From assembly GCA_029262795.1 (NCBI GenBank), contig JAJCYT010000031.1, positions 310,001 to 374,000 of the forward strand: a stretch of DNA of 64,000 nucleotides. The letters are read 5' to 3'. Source of the DNA: Candidatus Fraserbacteria bacterium (lineage in GTDB: Bacteria; Bipolaricaulota; Bipolaricaulia; RBG-16-55-9; JAJCYT01). Shown here piece by piece: positions 18,925 to 28,294 of this stretch. Positions within the stretch are counted from its first letter, which is position 1; every line of letters starts with the position of its first letter. Below the pieces are notes generated by a model. That model saw nothing but the letters and a program-made list of their open reading frames with translations, did not search any database and had not been told where the DNA came from. The position numbers and the translations under genes are program-made.

Positions 18925-19221
18925 GATTTCTTGTAAGTACCATTGGTTCAGCCTGCAAGCTTCTTCAATCCAGGTAATGATTTTGGCAAAGTGATAATCT
19001 TCCATTGCGAGTATTTCGAGCTGGCATTGTTTGTCGTTTAGAAACTCAATAATGAAGACCAGCGTATGTGCCTCATTTAAACCAGTATACTTGTTTTTGA
19101 GCAATATCCATGTGTCTTTGGCTTTCGAATGATGCTGATAATCATGAGACAAACCCTGCCCTAGAATTCTAGGGAAATCATTCAAGTGTTTGCCTTCGAG
19201 GATGAATTTTCTGGTTTTCAT
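18919..19221 (-). CDS. Hypothetical protein (paralogue of the next minus-strand gene)
   Basis: 100-aa ORF; FIIEFLNDKQCQLEILAM matches VIFEFENDKRCHIEIVSG in the 19253-19615 protein. Confidence 0.6.
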   Translation of the reverse strand: MKTRKFILEGKHLNDFPRILGQGLSHDYQHHSKAKDTWILLKNKYTGLNEAHTLVFIIEFLNDKQCQLEILAMEDYHFAKIITWIEEACRLNQWYLQEIS

Positions 19222-19252
19222 TAAACCTCAAATTTTTAATAGTTAAGTGACT

Positions 19253-19615
19253 TTAGCCCGTATGAACGATTTCCCAATCGTTATTTTTGTGCGTGCAAAT
19301 GGTTTGAAACCATTTCATCACTCTGTTGAGGCTGTGGTTTTCCGCACCCCAAGTGAGGCTTAAAGTGCCTGCTTTTCCACCGCCGGAAACGATTTCTATG
19401 TGACATCTTTTATCGTTTTCAAATTCAAAGATGACACAAACCAAAAGGTGTGAACCTATTCTGAAATAAAACCTCTCCCAAAAGTAAATGAGTGTTTGAT
19501 CCGAACTGGAAACATAGCGATGTCCATTGTCTCGACGCTTGGGCAGTGTTTTTTGAAAGAGTTCAGGTAGCATTTCGATGTTTGTTCCCTGGATGGTGAA
19601 ATTTGTTGTTTCCAT
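19253..19615 (-). CDS. Hypothetical protein (paralogue of 18919-19221)
   Basis: METTNFTIQGTNIEMLPELFQ...; shares the FxFxNDK(R/Q)C(H/Q)(I/L)EI core and a C-terminal W motif with its neighbour. Confidence 0.6.
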   Translation of the reverse strand: METTNFTIQGTNIEMLPELFQKTLPKRRDNGHRYVSSSDQTLIYFWERFYFRIGSHLLVCVIFEFENDKRCHIEIVSGGGKAGTLSLTWGAENHSLNRVMKWFQTICTHKNNDWEIVHTG

Positions 19616-19711
19616 GTGTTTCTCTTTTCTTGATCCAGTTTTATAAAATGCGTACAATTCGCCACACTTGAACCTGTTTGGTTTTAAAGCATACACATTG
19701 GAGATTCAATT

Positions 19712-21394
19712 ATGAGTGCAACTGAGCCAGTAAGCAGCACCAACTTTGTTCAGGAGATTATCGAAGCGGATATTGCCAGTAATAAATATGATGGCAAGGT
19801 CCACACACGTTTTCCACCTGAACCCAATGGCTATTTGCACATCGGGCATGCGGCCACAATTTATTTGCATTTCCACTTGGCCAAAATCTATGGTGGTAAA
19901 ACCAATCTACGATTTGATGACACCAATCCCACCAATGAAAAAACTGAGTTTGTGAAAGCCATTCAGGACGATCTGCGTTGGTTGGGGCATGATTGGGAAG
20001 ATCGGCTTTTCTTTGCTTCTGATTATTTTGGTCAGCTTTACGATTTTGCTGTGCAACTCATCAAAGACGGCAAAGCGTATGTGGATGATTTGAGCCCCGA
20101 AGATATTCGTGAATATCGTGGCACGCTGACTGAGCCTGGAAAAAACAGCCCGCATCGGGATCGCTCTGTTGAAGAAAATCTCGATCTATTCGAGCGCATG
20201 AAAAACGGCGAGTTCAAAGAAGGCGAACGCGTGCTGCGTGCCAAGATTGATATGACACATCCCAATTTGTATTTGCGTGATCCGGTGATGTATCGCATTT
20301 TGCACGCCCATCACCATCGAACCGGTGATGACTGGTGCATTTATCCCACTTACGATTGGGCGCACGGTCAGTCCGACGCCATTGAGAATGTGACGCATTC
20401 TATCTGCACGTTGGAGTTTGAAAACCACAAGCCGCTTTACAATTGGTACATTGAACAGTTGGGCATCTTCCCATCCACACAAATTGAAGTGGCTCCGACG
20501 ATGCTTTCTTATGTCATGCTCAGCAAGCGCAACCTACGCCGCATGGTGGAGGAAGATCATGTGAATGGATGGGACGATCCACGCATGCCAACCGTACGTG
20601 GGATGCGCCGTCGTGGCTATCCGTCCGAAGCGTTGATGACGTTCTGCGAAAATCTTTCGGTCAACAAAGTGCCGGGCCGCGTGGAGTATGCGTTCCTGGA
20701 AAGCTGCGTGCGCGACAATCTCAACGTCAATGCTGACCGTGTGATGGCGGTGCTTGACCCACTCAAGGTGATCATCACCAATTACCCCGAAGGTCAGGTC
20801 GAAGAAATGGACGCGGAAAACAATCCTGCCAATGAAAATTCGGGCACGCGCAAAGTGCCGTTCTCTAAAGAAATTTATGTGGAACGTAATGACTTTATGG
20901 AAGACCCGCCGAAGAAATTTTTCCGCCTGGGTCCAGGCCGTGAAGTGCGCCTGAAAAACGCTTACTTCATCACTTGCGACGAATTCATCAAAGACAATGC
21001 AGGTAACGTGATTGAACTCCATTGCACTTACGATCCCGAATCCAGAGGCGGCGAATCGCCCGACGGACGCAAGGTGCGCGGCACCCTCCACTGGGTGTCT
21101 GCCGAACACGCCGTGCCTGCGGAAGTGCGCCTGTATGACAACCTTTTCCTCAAAGAAGACCCTGCCGATGTGGAAGAAGGTCAGGACTTTTTGTCCAACC
21201 TTAATCCAGATTCACTGAACATCATTGAAAACGCGCTGGTGGAACCAGGACTCAAAGCTGCGAACGTGGAAGACAAATTCCAGTTCATCCGCCACGGCTA
21301 CTTCACCGTCGATTCAGATTCCTCAGACGAAAAACTGGTGTTCAACCGCACCGTCTCGCTCAAAGACACCTGGGCAAAAGTCAAGAATAAATAA
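19712..21394 (+). CDS. glnS: Glutaminyl-tRNA synthetase
   Basis: 560 aa; [64 protein letters not shown]. Confidence 0.97.
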   Translation: MSATEPVSSTNFVQEIIEADIASNKYDGKVHTRFPPEPNGYLHIGHAATIYLHFHLAKIYGGKTNLRFDDTNPTNEKTEFVKAIQDDLRWLGHDWEDRLFFASDYFGQLYDFAVQLIKDGKAYVDDLSPEDIREYRGTLTEPGKNSPHRDRSVEENLDLFERMKNGEFKEGERVLRAKIDMTHPNLYLRDPVMYRILHAHHHRTGDDWCIYPTYDWAHGQSDAIENVTHSICTLEFENHKPLYNWYIEQLGIFPSTQIEVAPTMLSYVMLSKRNLRRMVEEDHVNGWDDPRMPTVRGMRRRGYPSEALMTFCENLSVNKVPGRVEYAFLESCVRDNLNVNADRVMAVLDPLKVIITNYPEGQVEEMDAENNPANENSGTRKVPFSKEIYVERNDFMEDPPKKFFRLGPGREVRLKNAYFITCDEFIKDNAGNVIELHCTYDPESRGGESPDGRKVRGTLHWVSAEHAVPAEVRLYDNLFLKEDPADVEEGQDFLSNLNPDSLNIIENALVEPGLKAANVEDKFQFIRHGYFTVDSDSSDEKLVFNRTVSLKDTWAKVKNK

Positions 21395-21587
21395 GCTCTG
21401 TCATTAGCCCAGAGACGTCACAGAAGTAAAGCTACTCAAAAGTGAACATCTCTATCTCAATGGCTGTGGTGCTGCCAAAGTCGCAGTCAATCAGCGTCAT
21501 CTGGTTCATGGCATTTGTCATTGACATTTCGAATTGAATGAGGTTATTCTTTGGAAAATCTATTCCAGACTGGGTTAAGGGGTTTCA

Positions 21588-22637
21588 TTGCAACGGTGGA
21601 AGGCAGTTCGATACAGCGGTGTGGGTGTGTTCTTTGCGGGAATTATCACCGTGATCCAAGGGTGCAGTGCCAAGGAAAGTGGATTGGCTGTTGTGTTGTT
21701 GCTCCTGTTGCAATTTTGTTCTGGGCCCGTTGACGATATGGGAGGCGGCGGTTCTTCCTCAACGTCTGGGCCTCCATTCATCTACTGGGTCGAAGTGTTG
21801 GACAATGCGATCACGAGGTGTTCGTTGGCCGATATTCCTTGTGACTCAGGCGATGCTCAAGTGGTGGCCCAAGATGGCGCAGAGTTCAATGCTCCAACAG
21901 GGATACTGATAGACAGTGGGTACATCTACTGGTCAGAACAGGCTGACGATGCAATCATGAGGTGTGCTTTAGCCGATATTCCTTGTGATGCAGGCGATGC
22001 CCAAGTCGTGGCCCAAGACGTCGCAGAGTTCAATGCTCCAACAGGGATACTGATAGACGGTGGATTTATCTACTGGGCAGAAAGGGGTGATGATGTAATT
22101 TCGAGGTGTGCGCTAGCGGATATTCCTTGTGATGCAGGCGATGCTCAAGTGGTGGCCCAAGACGGCACAGAGATCGAAGTCCCCTTTGGAATAGTGATAG
22201 ATGGTGGATTTATCTACTGGGCAGAGCGGGATGACGATGCGGTTATGAGGTGTTTGCTGGCCGATATTCCTTGTGATGGGGTCGATGACGAAGTGGTCGC
22301 CGAAGACGGTGGAGCGTTCGCTGGCCCAACGGGGATACTGATAGATGGTGGATTTATCTACTGGACAGAAGGGGATCACGATGCAATCATGAGGTGTGCT
22401 TTAGCCGATATTCCTTGTGATGCAGGCGATGCCCAAGTCGTGGCCCAAGACGGTGCAGCGTTCGCAGGCCCAACGGGGATACTGATAGACAGTGGATTTA
22501 TCTACTGGGCAGAAAACGCAGACAATGCAATCATGAGGTGTGCGTTGGTAGATATTCCTTGTGATGCAGGCGATGCCCAAGTCGTGGCCCAAGACGGTGC
22601 AGCGTTCAATGTCCCTGGTTTCATTGTGATAGATTAA
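21588..22637 (+). CDS. Repeat protein with six 48-aa YW-type propeller-like units, N-terminal hydrophobic/lipoprotein-like region
   Basis: Six units FIYWAExxDDAIMRCALADIPCDAGDAQVVAQDGAxFxxPTGILIDGG, each about 144 bp. Confidence 0.75.
   Translation: MQRWKAVRYSGVGVFFAGIITVIQGCSAKESGLAVVLLLLLQFCSGPVDDMGGGGSSSTSGPPFIYWVEVLDNAITRCSLADIPCDSGDAQVVAQDGAEFNAPTGILIDSGYIYWSEQADDAIMRCALADIPCDAGDAQVVAQDVAEFNAPTGILIDGGFIYWAERGDDVISRCALADIPCDAGDAQVVAQDGTEIEVPFGIVIDGGFIYWAERDDDAVMRCLLADIPCDGVDDEVVAEDGGAFAGPTGILIDGGFIYWTEGDHDAIMRCALADIPCDAGDAQVVAQDGAAFAGPTGILIDSGFIYWAENADNAIMRCALVDIPCDAGDAQVVAQDGAAFNVPGFIVID
21777..22634 (+). repeat. Six tandem 144-bp in-frame coding repeats
   Basis: Near-identical DNA, e.g. 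TGTGATGCAGGCGATGCCCAAGTCGTGGCCCAAGACG recurring. Confidence 0.9.
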
Positions 22638-22713
22638 TTCTCTTTAGGAAACTGTTTACAAACAATTCCTGGATAAACCAGCGTATTTCTTTGAAGGATC
22701 ACTCAAGCTTGTG

Positions 22714-22749
22714 GGTGACCTGTATCACAAAAATCGTGAATATTTCACG
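22714..22749 (+). promoter_or_regulatory. CRP-like palindrome plus a second palindrome upstream of the 22822 gene
   Basis: GGTGA-CCTGTA-TCACA (22714-22729; one mismatch to TGTGA-N6-TCACA) and CGTGA-ATATT-TCACG (22735-22749). Confidence 0.4.
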
Positions 22750-22821
22750 TAATTTTCATTCTAAGCAGTGCCATCTCTGGGCATAATCATTAAAAAACAT
22801 CAAAAATAAGGGGGCGGTAGT

Positions 22822-24036
22822 GTGCAGCGCCGACTCGGATTTGTCTTTGTTTTATTAACAGTTATTTCTTTTTCAGGTTTGGCTCAGGAGGACACCACGC
22901 CACGAGCCGTTTTTCTGAACCCCACGGAAGACGGCATCATCCGCAACACTGTGAATGTCGAAGTGGAAGGGGTCAACTTTTTCGATCTGCAAAACTTCGG
23001 CTTTGTCGATTTTCTCTATTCCTCTGATGGCGAAAACTTCACCACCATCGGACGCGATCAAAACACCTTCGATGGCCTGAGCATCACCTGGGACACCACC
23101 ACCGTGCCCGACGGTGAATACATCCTCCGTGCCGAAGTGACCGATTTGGTCAATACCATGGGCACTGGCACCACCACTGTGTTTGTCAACAACAACGGCA
23201 ACCAGTCGTTCACCAATCGACTGATGGAACTGCTGGCCGTGTCGTTCGATGCATTGTCACAGGCATTGAACTCCCCTGAAGAAATCAGCCTGGACGAAGC
23301 CATTGGCATCATTCAGGAAAATCTGGATGCGGGTGCGGTTATTATTGAATCCACCCTGGCCGAAATCTTGACACTTTCTGACGCTGCGCCTGATTTCATC
23401 AAACAGGCCGATCCATTCCTGCTGCAACTGCCCGCCGTCGAAAAGCTGTTGACCGCCACCATCACGGCGCGTGACAGCATCACCAATTTGGTGCTGGCCG
23501 ATGCTCAAATGGCTTTTGGAGATATGGCCTCAGCTTTGGGCACCTTGGCCAACGCCCAGCCCAATGGGTTTGATTTCTCACCATTGGCCGAAGTGTCTGT
23601 GGCCGTGGACGATGCAGCCAGCCGACTCGATGAGTTAATCGAATCCATCGGCGGCGAAGGCGATTCCAACACAGACGAAATCCTGGCTGAATTTGTCGAG
23701 ATCACGCGCTTGGCTGTGCCCGTGCTGCAAGCCATTTCTGTGGGATTGGCAGAATCGAACGAAACGTGCCCTGTGCGTTTTAGTGATTCACAGAATCCCA
23801 TTAGCGTTCAGTTTGCTCAAGCAGAAACCGAACGGAATATTTTGGTCGATGTGGATGCAGGTTCAGTGGAATTGTTCAATGCAAACGGTGACAGCTTGAT
23901 CAGTGGTGATTTTTCAGAAGGCACCTTTACCTGGAATGGTAGCAACACAAACGCTGACACGTTCTACTTTGTGATGAATTTTGAAGAAGCAGGTGTTGGC
24001 GTTACCAAATCAGGCCGACTGGTGGTGCTTCCCTAA
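22822..24036 (+). CDS. Secreted protein with N-terminal Ig-like domain and C-terminal FlgD-Ig-like domain
   Basis: GTG start, signal peptide; IRNTVNVEVEG..DGEYILRAEVTD; C-terminal SGDFSEGTFTWNGSNTNADTFYFVMNF...SGRLVVLP. Confidence 0.6.
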   Translation: MQRRLGFVFVLLTVISFSGLAQEDTTPRAVFLNPTEDGIIRNTVNVEVEGVNFFDLQNFGFVDFLYSSDGENFTTIGRDQNTFDGLSITWDTTTVPDGEYILRAEVTDLVNTMGTGTTTVFVNNNGNQSFTNRLMELLAVSFDALSQALNSPEEISLDEAIGIIQENLDAGAVIIESTLAEILTLSDAAPDFIKQADPFLLQLPAVEKLLTATITARDSITNLVLADAQMAFGDMASALGTLANAQPNGFDFSPLAEVSVAVDDAASRLDELIESIGGEGDSNTDEILAEFVEITRLAVPVLQAISVGLAESNETCPVRFSDSQNPISVQFAQAETERNILVDVDAGSVELFNANGDSLISGDFSEGTFTWNGSNTNADTFYFVMNFEEAGVGVTKSGRLVVLP

Positions 24037-24088
24037 ATTAATTTTGCCAAGCCGTTGTTGAAAAGCGTACACTGCGCACTAGATATTT

Positions 24089-25492
24089 ATGTATTTTTTG
24101 CGGAAGCTGTACCCTTGGCGATGGTTGATTGTGGGGTTTTTACTGGGCGCCATCATCTTGGTGTTACCCACGCCCGATGGCCTCACACCCGAAGGCAAAC
24201 GAGCCTTGACCATTGCCGTAGTGGCCACGCTTTTTTTTATTACTGAACCCATTCCGCTTCCGGCCACTGCCCTTTTGATCGCTGTGTTTCAAGTGCTGTT
24301 GGGGCTTGGCACGGGCAATGAAGTGGCCAAATCGTTCATGAGTGATTCTGTGTTTTTTATCATGGGATCACTGATGATGTCTGTGGCATTGGTGAAACAA
24401 CGACTGGATCGTCGCATTGCCTATGGGATTTTGAAAATGACGGGCCCATACGTTTCCAGAATTTTATTTGGATTTGCGGCGGTGTCAGCACTGTTGGCCT
24501 CCTTCATTGGTGAGCACACTGTTGCCGCCATGATGCTGCCTGTGGCACTTGCTATCTTTGGGCACGCACAAAAAGACCATCCCAATTTGAAAAATCTAGG
24601 TGCGCTTCTTTTGTTCTCTGTCGCCTATGGCACGGTGATTGCGGGGATTGGTACCCCTTCTGGTGGTGCACGAAACGCGATCATGATTGATTATTGGAAA
24701 CAGCTCGCAGACGTGGATGTCAGCTATCTCGATTGGATGGCGTATGCGTACCCGTTGGTGATTTTGCAAATCCCTGCCTTGGTTGGCGTGCTCATGTGGA
24801 CGTTTCCACCAGAAGTTAAAACGTTGCGCCGCGCGCTGGTGAGGCTGCGCCGAGAGGTTCATTCTGAAGGCGGACTCTCTAGCAAAGATATTCAAGTTAT
24901 CGTCTTGTTCTTTATGGTGATGATTGGTTGGATCACGCTTAGTAGCCAGATCGGGTTGGGGATTGTGGCATTGATTGGGGCCTCTCTTTATCTGCTGTTG
25001 GGATTGGTGCGCTGGGAGGATTTGAACAATGGGGTCAACTGGGGTGTGGTTTGGCTTTATGCGGCCACAATTTCTCTAGGTGTTCAGATGAAGGATTCCG
25101 GCGCTGCAGAGTGGGTGGCTGGAAACTTTCTAGGATTTTTATCAATTGTCGGATTGGATCAAGGGATTTTGTTGTTGATCACGTTGAGTTTGTTAACCGT
25201 GTTTGTGACCCATACCATGAGTGCGGGTGCATCGGTGGCGGTATTGGGGCCGATCACGTTAACGATTGCAATCACTTCTGGAAACAGTGTGTTGGCAACA
25301 GGGTTTGCCACAGCCATTTCATCTGCATTTGCTTACATGGTTGTGGCGGGAACGCCTTCATCTGCCATCATTTACTCAAGTGGACATTTAACCACGAAGG
25401 ATTTTTTGAAGGTGGGCATCCGAATGGTTGTGGTGTCATTATTGATTTTGTGGTTGGCGATGTTCTTTTACTGGCCTTTGTTAGGGGTATAG
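24089..25492 (+). CDS. SLC13/DASS-family anion (dicarboxylate/sulfate) symporter
   Basis: 467 aa polytopic; LTIAVVATLFFITEPIPLPATALLIAVFQVLLG; C-terminal THTMSAGASVAVLGPITL...AGTPSSAIIYSSGH. Confidence 0.9.
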   Translation: MYFLRKLYPWRWLIVGFLLGAIILVLPTPDGLTPEGKRALTIAVVATLFFITEPIPLPATALLIAVFQVLLGLGTGNEVAKSFMSDSVFFIMGSLMMSVALVKQRLDRRIAYGILKMTGPYVSRILFGFAAVSALLASFIGEHTVAAMMLPVALAIFGHAQKDHPNLKNLGALLLFSVAYGTVIAGIGTPSGGARNAIMIDYWKQLADVDVSYLDWMAYAYPLVILQIPALVGVLMWTFPPEVKTLRRALVRLRREVHSEGGLSSKDIQVIVLFFMVMIGWITLSSQIGLGIVALIGASLYLLLGLVRWEDLNNGVNWGVVWLYAATISLGVQMKDSGAAEWVAGNFLGFLSIVGLDQGILLLITLSLLTVFVTHTMSAGASVAVLGPITLTIAITSGNSVLATGFATAISSAFAYMVVAGTPSSAIIYSSGHLTTKDFLKVGIRMVVVSLLILWLAMFFYWPLLGV

Positions 25493-25493
25493 C

Positions 25494-26432
25494 ATGTTTC
25501 GCAAAATTGTGATTCCAGTTTCATATCTGCCTGCTGCTAAGCAAATGCTGCATTGGGGCGCAAAATTGGCTGGACAAACACACAGTGATTTGACTTTGTT
25601 GTATGTGGCTACCCCACAGCAGGCTGGCCCCATCAACATTCGTGTGACGCATGAGAAAATGACGGAGTGGGGTGTGGAGCCACCGAGCTTCAGAATCCTT
25701 CGCGAGGCTGAAGAATTGGTGAAAGCCGAAGGCATTCTTCAGTTAGATGACCAGGGGCGTGAAGTGGAACGACATTCTTTTAAATCTTTGAATGAAGGTT
25801 TGGGCGAAGTGCATCTTCAAGGCATTAATGATGGAAACATTCGCCTGCGTTTGCGGGAAGGGCCAGTGGTTTCAGAAATTTTGGAAGAAGTCGAAGATCC
25901 AAGCTACGATTTGGTTTTGATTGGTACGCGCGGCACGCGTGGTTTCCGTCGCAACTTGCTTGGCACGGTGGCTCAGGATGTGGCGTTACAATCACCGTGT
26001 TCCGTGCTGATTGCCAAGAACCTCGATAAAGCCAAAGCCATCCTTGTTGGTGTGACAGGGCGAGAAAGTTCACACGAAGCTGTTCGGCAAAGTGTGGCAT
26101 TGGCTCAGGCGTTGAGCCTGCCCATCCGCCTGCTGGCCATTGCGCCAACTTCAGAATCAATGGAGCGTGCTCAAACGTATTTAGAGGATGGATTGCGTCT
26201 GGTTCAGGCATTGGGAGGAGAAGCTGAGCTTGTGCTGGAAGCAGGAGATCCCGCAAAAACACTGATTCAAACTGCTGGAGAGGATCATGTCCTGGCGTTA
26301 GGGCGAACACCTATTTCGTTAATGCAACGGTTCTTTTTGGGGGATATTTCACAGAAAATTTTGGACAAAGGGAAGTGTTCTGTGCTCATCGCTGTGCCAT
26401 CTAGAGCGTCTGATTCAGGTCATTCGGATTAA
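25494..26432 (+). CDS. Universal stress protein, two UspA-like domains
   Basis: FRKIVIPVSYLPAAKQMLHWGAKLA; LVLIGTRGTRGFRRNLLGTVAQDVALQSPCSVLIAK; second domain ends KCSVLIAVP. Confidence 0.85.
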   Translation: MFRKIVIPVSYLPAAKQMLHWGAKLAGQTHSDLTLLYVATPQQAGPINIRVTHEKMTEWGVEPPSFRILREAEELVKAEGILQLDDQGREVERHSFKSLNEGLGEVHLQGINDGNIRLRLREGPVVSEILEEVEDPSYDLVLIGTRGTRGFRRNLLGTVAQDVALQSPCSVLIAKNLDKAKAILVGVTGRESSHEAVRQSVALAQALSLPIRLLAIAPTSESMERAQTYLEDGLRLVQALGGEAELVLEAGDPAKTLIQTAGEDHVLALGRTPISLMQRFFLGDISQKILDKGKCSVLIAVPSRASDSGHSD

Positions 26433-26437
26433 CAGCA

Positions 26438-26704
26438 TCAGCCGCCGCCGCGCAAGGTTTTTTTGCGCAATTGCCGAATGGCTTCTGTAACAACATCAGG
26501 TTTGCCATCAAACGTTACAGTGATTTCATCAAGTTCAGCAATGGCCATTGGTACTTTTCTGGCATCAAGGGTAACGCTCCAGCCATCGCCTTTATAAACA
26601 TTTTCAGAGATTTCTACGGCATTAAGTTTGACCAGATAGGTTTTCAACAAGCGTGGGCTTAAGCCTCTGAGCACCAGTTCGTTTTCAAATTCAGCCATCA
26701 TCAC
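26438..26704 (-). CDS. Small protein, possibly a MoaD-associated (DUF1952-like) domain; Gly-Gly-Gly C-terminus
   Basis: 88 aa ending KKTLRGGG; overlaps the upstream moaD-like gene by 4 bp (26701-26704). Confidence 0.45.
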   Translation of the reverse strand: MMMAEFENELVLRGLSPRLLKTYLVKLNAVEISENVYKGDGWSVTLDARKVPMAIAELDEITVTFDGKPDVVTEAIRQLRKKTLRGGG

Positions 26705-26988
26705 CCTCCGGCAACTGGTGGGAACAGTGAGAGCACTTCACCTTCCTGCAACGGTGTGTTCAATCCCTGTTTGTGTCGAATGTCTCGACCACTGACAAAC
26801 ACGCTGACATGCGGCAGGACATTGCCTTCTTCATCCAGAATTTCAGACTGAAGGCTTGGATAATCAGCAAAAATGGTCTCTAAAACCTGTTGTGTGGGCA
26901 TAGGGGTGGGCACATCCAGTGTAATTTCTTTTTGATTGTCAAGAATACGCCGGTAGGTGGCAAACACTTTTACGGTGATCATGCCCAT
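26701..26988 (-). CDS. MoaD/ThiS-family ubiquitin-like sulfur carrier
   Basis: 95 aa; MITVKVFATYRRILDNQKEITLDVP...HVSVFVSGRDIRHKQGLNTPLQEGEVLSLFPPVAGG. Confidence 0.9.
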   Translation of the reverse strand: MGMITVKVFATYRRILDNQKEITLDVPTPMPTQQVLETIFADYPSLQSEILDEEGNVLPHVSVFVSGRDIRHKQGLNTPLQEGEVLSLFPPVAGG

Positions 26989-27213
26989 AGCATAGCTTTC
27001 AATATTGACTCAAGCAAGAACTTAATGAGATCGAATCGAAAGCCGTAGATGTTTTCAGCCAAGGACAAATGACAAATAAAGCATCCAATGGCTAGCGCAA
27101 TCGAAAGACTAATGCCACGTGGCTGTGAGACTTGCGTCCACGTTTGAGGGTGCGCTGTCCGCTACATTTGACAATGAATGCTGCTGCACAATTGGGAAGG
27201 AGTTTGGGAGCAC

Positions 27214-27753
27214 ATGAATACGAAGTTAAATACTTTTTTGGTCATTTTGTTTGCCGTAACTATTATTGCTTTCAGCCACACTGGTTTTGCCCGTGAAGGC
27301 GCGGCGGCTGGGGTGTTTTTGGACCTGGCCGGCAGTTTGTCTGACAGCGGTGTGTTGCCCTCCACCCGTTTGATTTTAGGCGATGGCATCACCGTGGCGC
27401 ATTTGGATATTTTGTTTGGCTTGGCCACACCCGCGATTCCAACTCCGGGTTTGCGCTTTTTGCCCTATCTGGTTTTAAATTTTCCAATTAAATTTGGCGC
27501 TGCCGTCTTGACACCGTACGCAGGATTTGCCCCTGTGTTGTTCACTGCTGGTGCCTTGGCAACACCCCCATTGGCCGACATGATTTTTAAATTTGGTGCC
27601 TCGTTTACGTTTAGTGGCTTTGGCTTTTATGCGGAAACAGGCTTCTTTGTGCCGGTGGCTGCGTTGCCAACCTTTGCGGTGGGCTTCATGGTGGACTTCA
27701 ACTCAATGGACTCTTTGTTCTGTGATGCATGTGGCGGCGACGAGTACTTCTAG
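27214..27753 (+). CDS. Secreted hypothetical, outer-membrane beta-barrel-like
   Basis: Signal peptide; alternating hydrophobic segments; paralogous to 27729-28214. Confidence 0.6.
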   Translation: MNTKLNTFLVILFAVTIIAFSHTGFAREGAAAGVFLDLAGSLSDSGVLPSTRLILGDGITVAHLDILFGLATPAIPTPGLRFLPYLVLNFPIKFGAAVLTPYAGFAPVLFTAGALATPPLADMIFKFGASFTFSGFGFYAETGFFVPVAALPTFAVGFMVDFNSMDSLFCDACGGDEYF

Positions 27754-28214
27754 GCACATTTATATGTCTTTTTAGCCTAGCCATTTCAGGGCAGACTTCT
27801 GCCCGTGAAATGGTTGGCGGCGGTCTGTTTATAGATCTGGCAGGCTGCCTGGGTGTCAATCCATGTGCCAACAGTGTGGTGGTTTTTCCACAAATTCGCA
27901 TCATTGTCGAAGGTCAATTTGTGGCAGCACATTTCGATATTCTCCCAATTCTTCCCAGCACGTCGGCACTCTGGATTCCTTACGCTGTCGTACAATTTCC
28001 ACTCGAAGTCAATGAAAACATTCAAGTGATCCCCTACATCGGCATTGGGCCAGCCATTGCCACAGCCAATGCCCCCCTTACTTCTATCGACTGGATGTTG
28101 AAACTGGGCGATTTGTTTCGCCTGGATCATCTCACCTTTTATGGGGAATTGGTTCTGCCTATCCCTTTTGTCGCTGTGCCGAGCCTTTCTTTTGGCACGC
28201 TGATCGAATTTTAA
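27729..28214 (+). CDS. Secreted hypothetical paralogue of the preceding gene
   Basis: Matching motifs G(V/L)F(L/I)DLAG, VAHxDIL, (L/I)PY, FYxE; overlaps the preceding ORF. Confidence 0.6.
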   Translation: MWRRRVLLGTFICLFSLAISGQTSAREMVGGGLFIDLAGCLGVNPCANSVVVFPQIRIIVEGQFVAAHFDILPILPSTSALWIPYAVVQFPLEVNENIQVIPYIGIGPAIATANAPLTSIDWMLKLGDLFRLDHLTFYGELVLPIPFVAVPSLSFGTLIEF

Positions 28215-28294
28215 TCTGAAGCAAAAACCTGGTTGTTTCCCTTTGAGGATTTTTCTACAATCGATGCCACCTCATTGATCTGGAGGCTGTTTGT

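Noticed and set aside
20534-21109. 191-aa minus-strand ORF inside glnS
   Set aside because: Shadow of glnS, no independent evidence
22113-22592. Two minus-strand ORFs with repeated ITRNI..CPVDKSTIYQY motifs
   Set aside because: Reverse reading of the tandem 144-bp coding repeats
21777-22634. Regularly spaced repeats as possible CRISPR array
   Set aside because: Units are 144 bp, contiguous, in-frame and protein-coding; no spacer/repeat alternation
26990-27213. Possible riboswitch in the divergent moaD / secreted-protein intergenic region
   Set aside because: GCCACGTGGC and GTCCACG elements suggest some pairing, but I could not match any known riboswitch consensus
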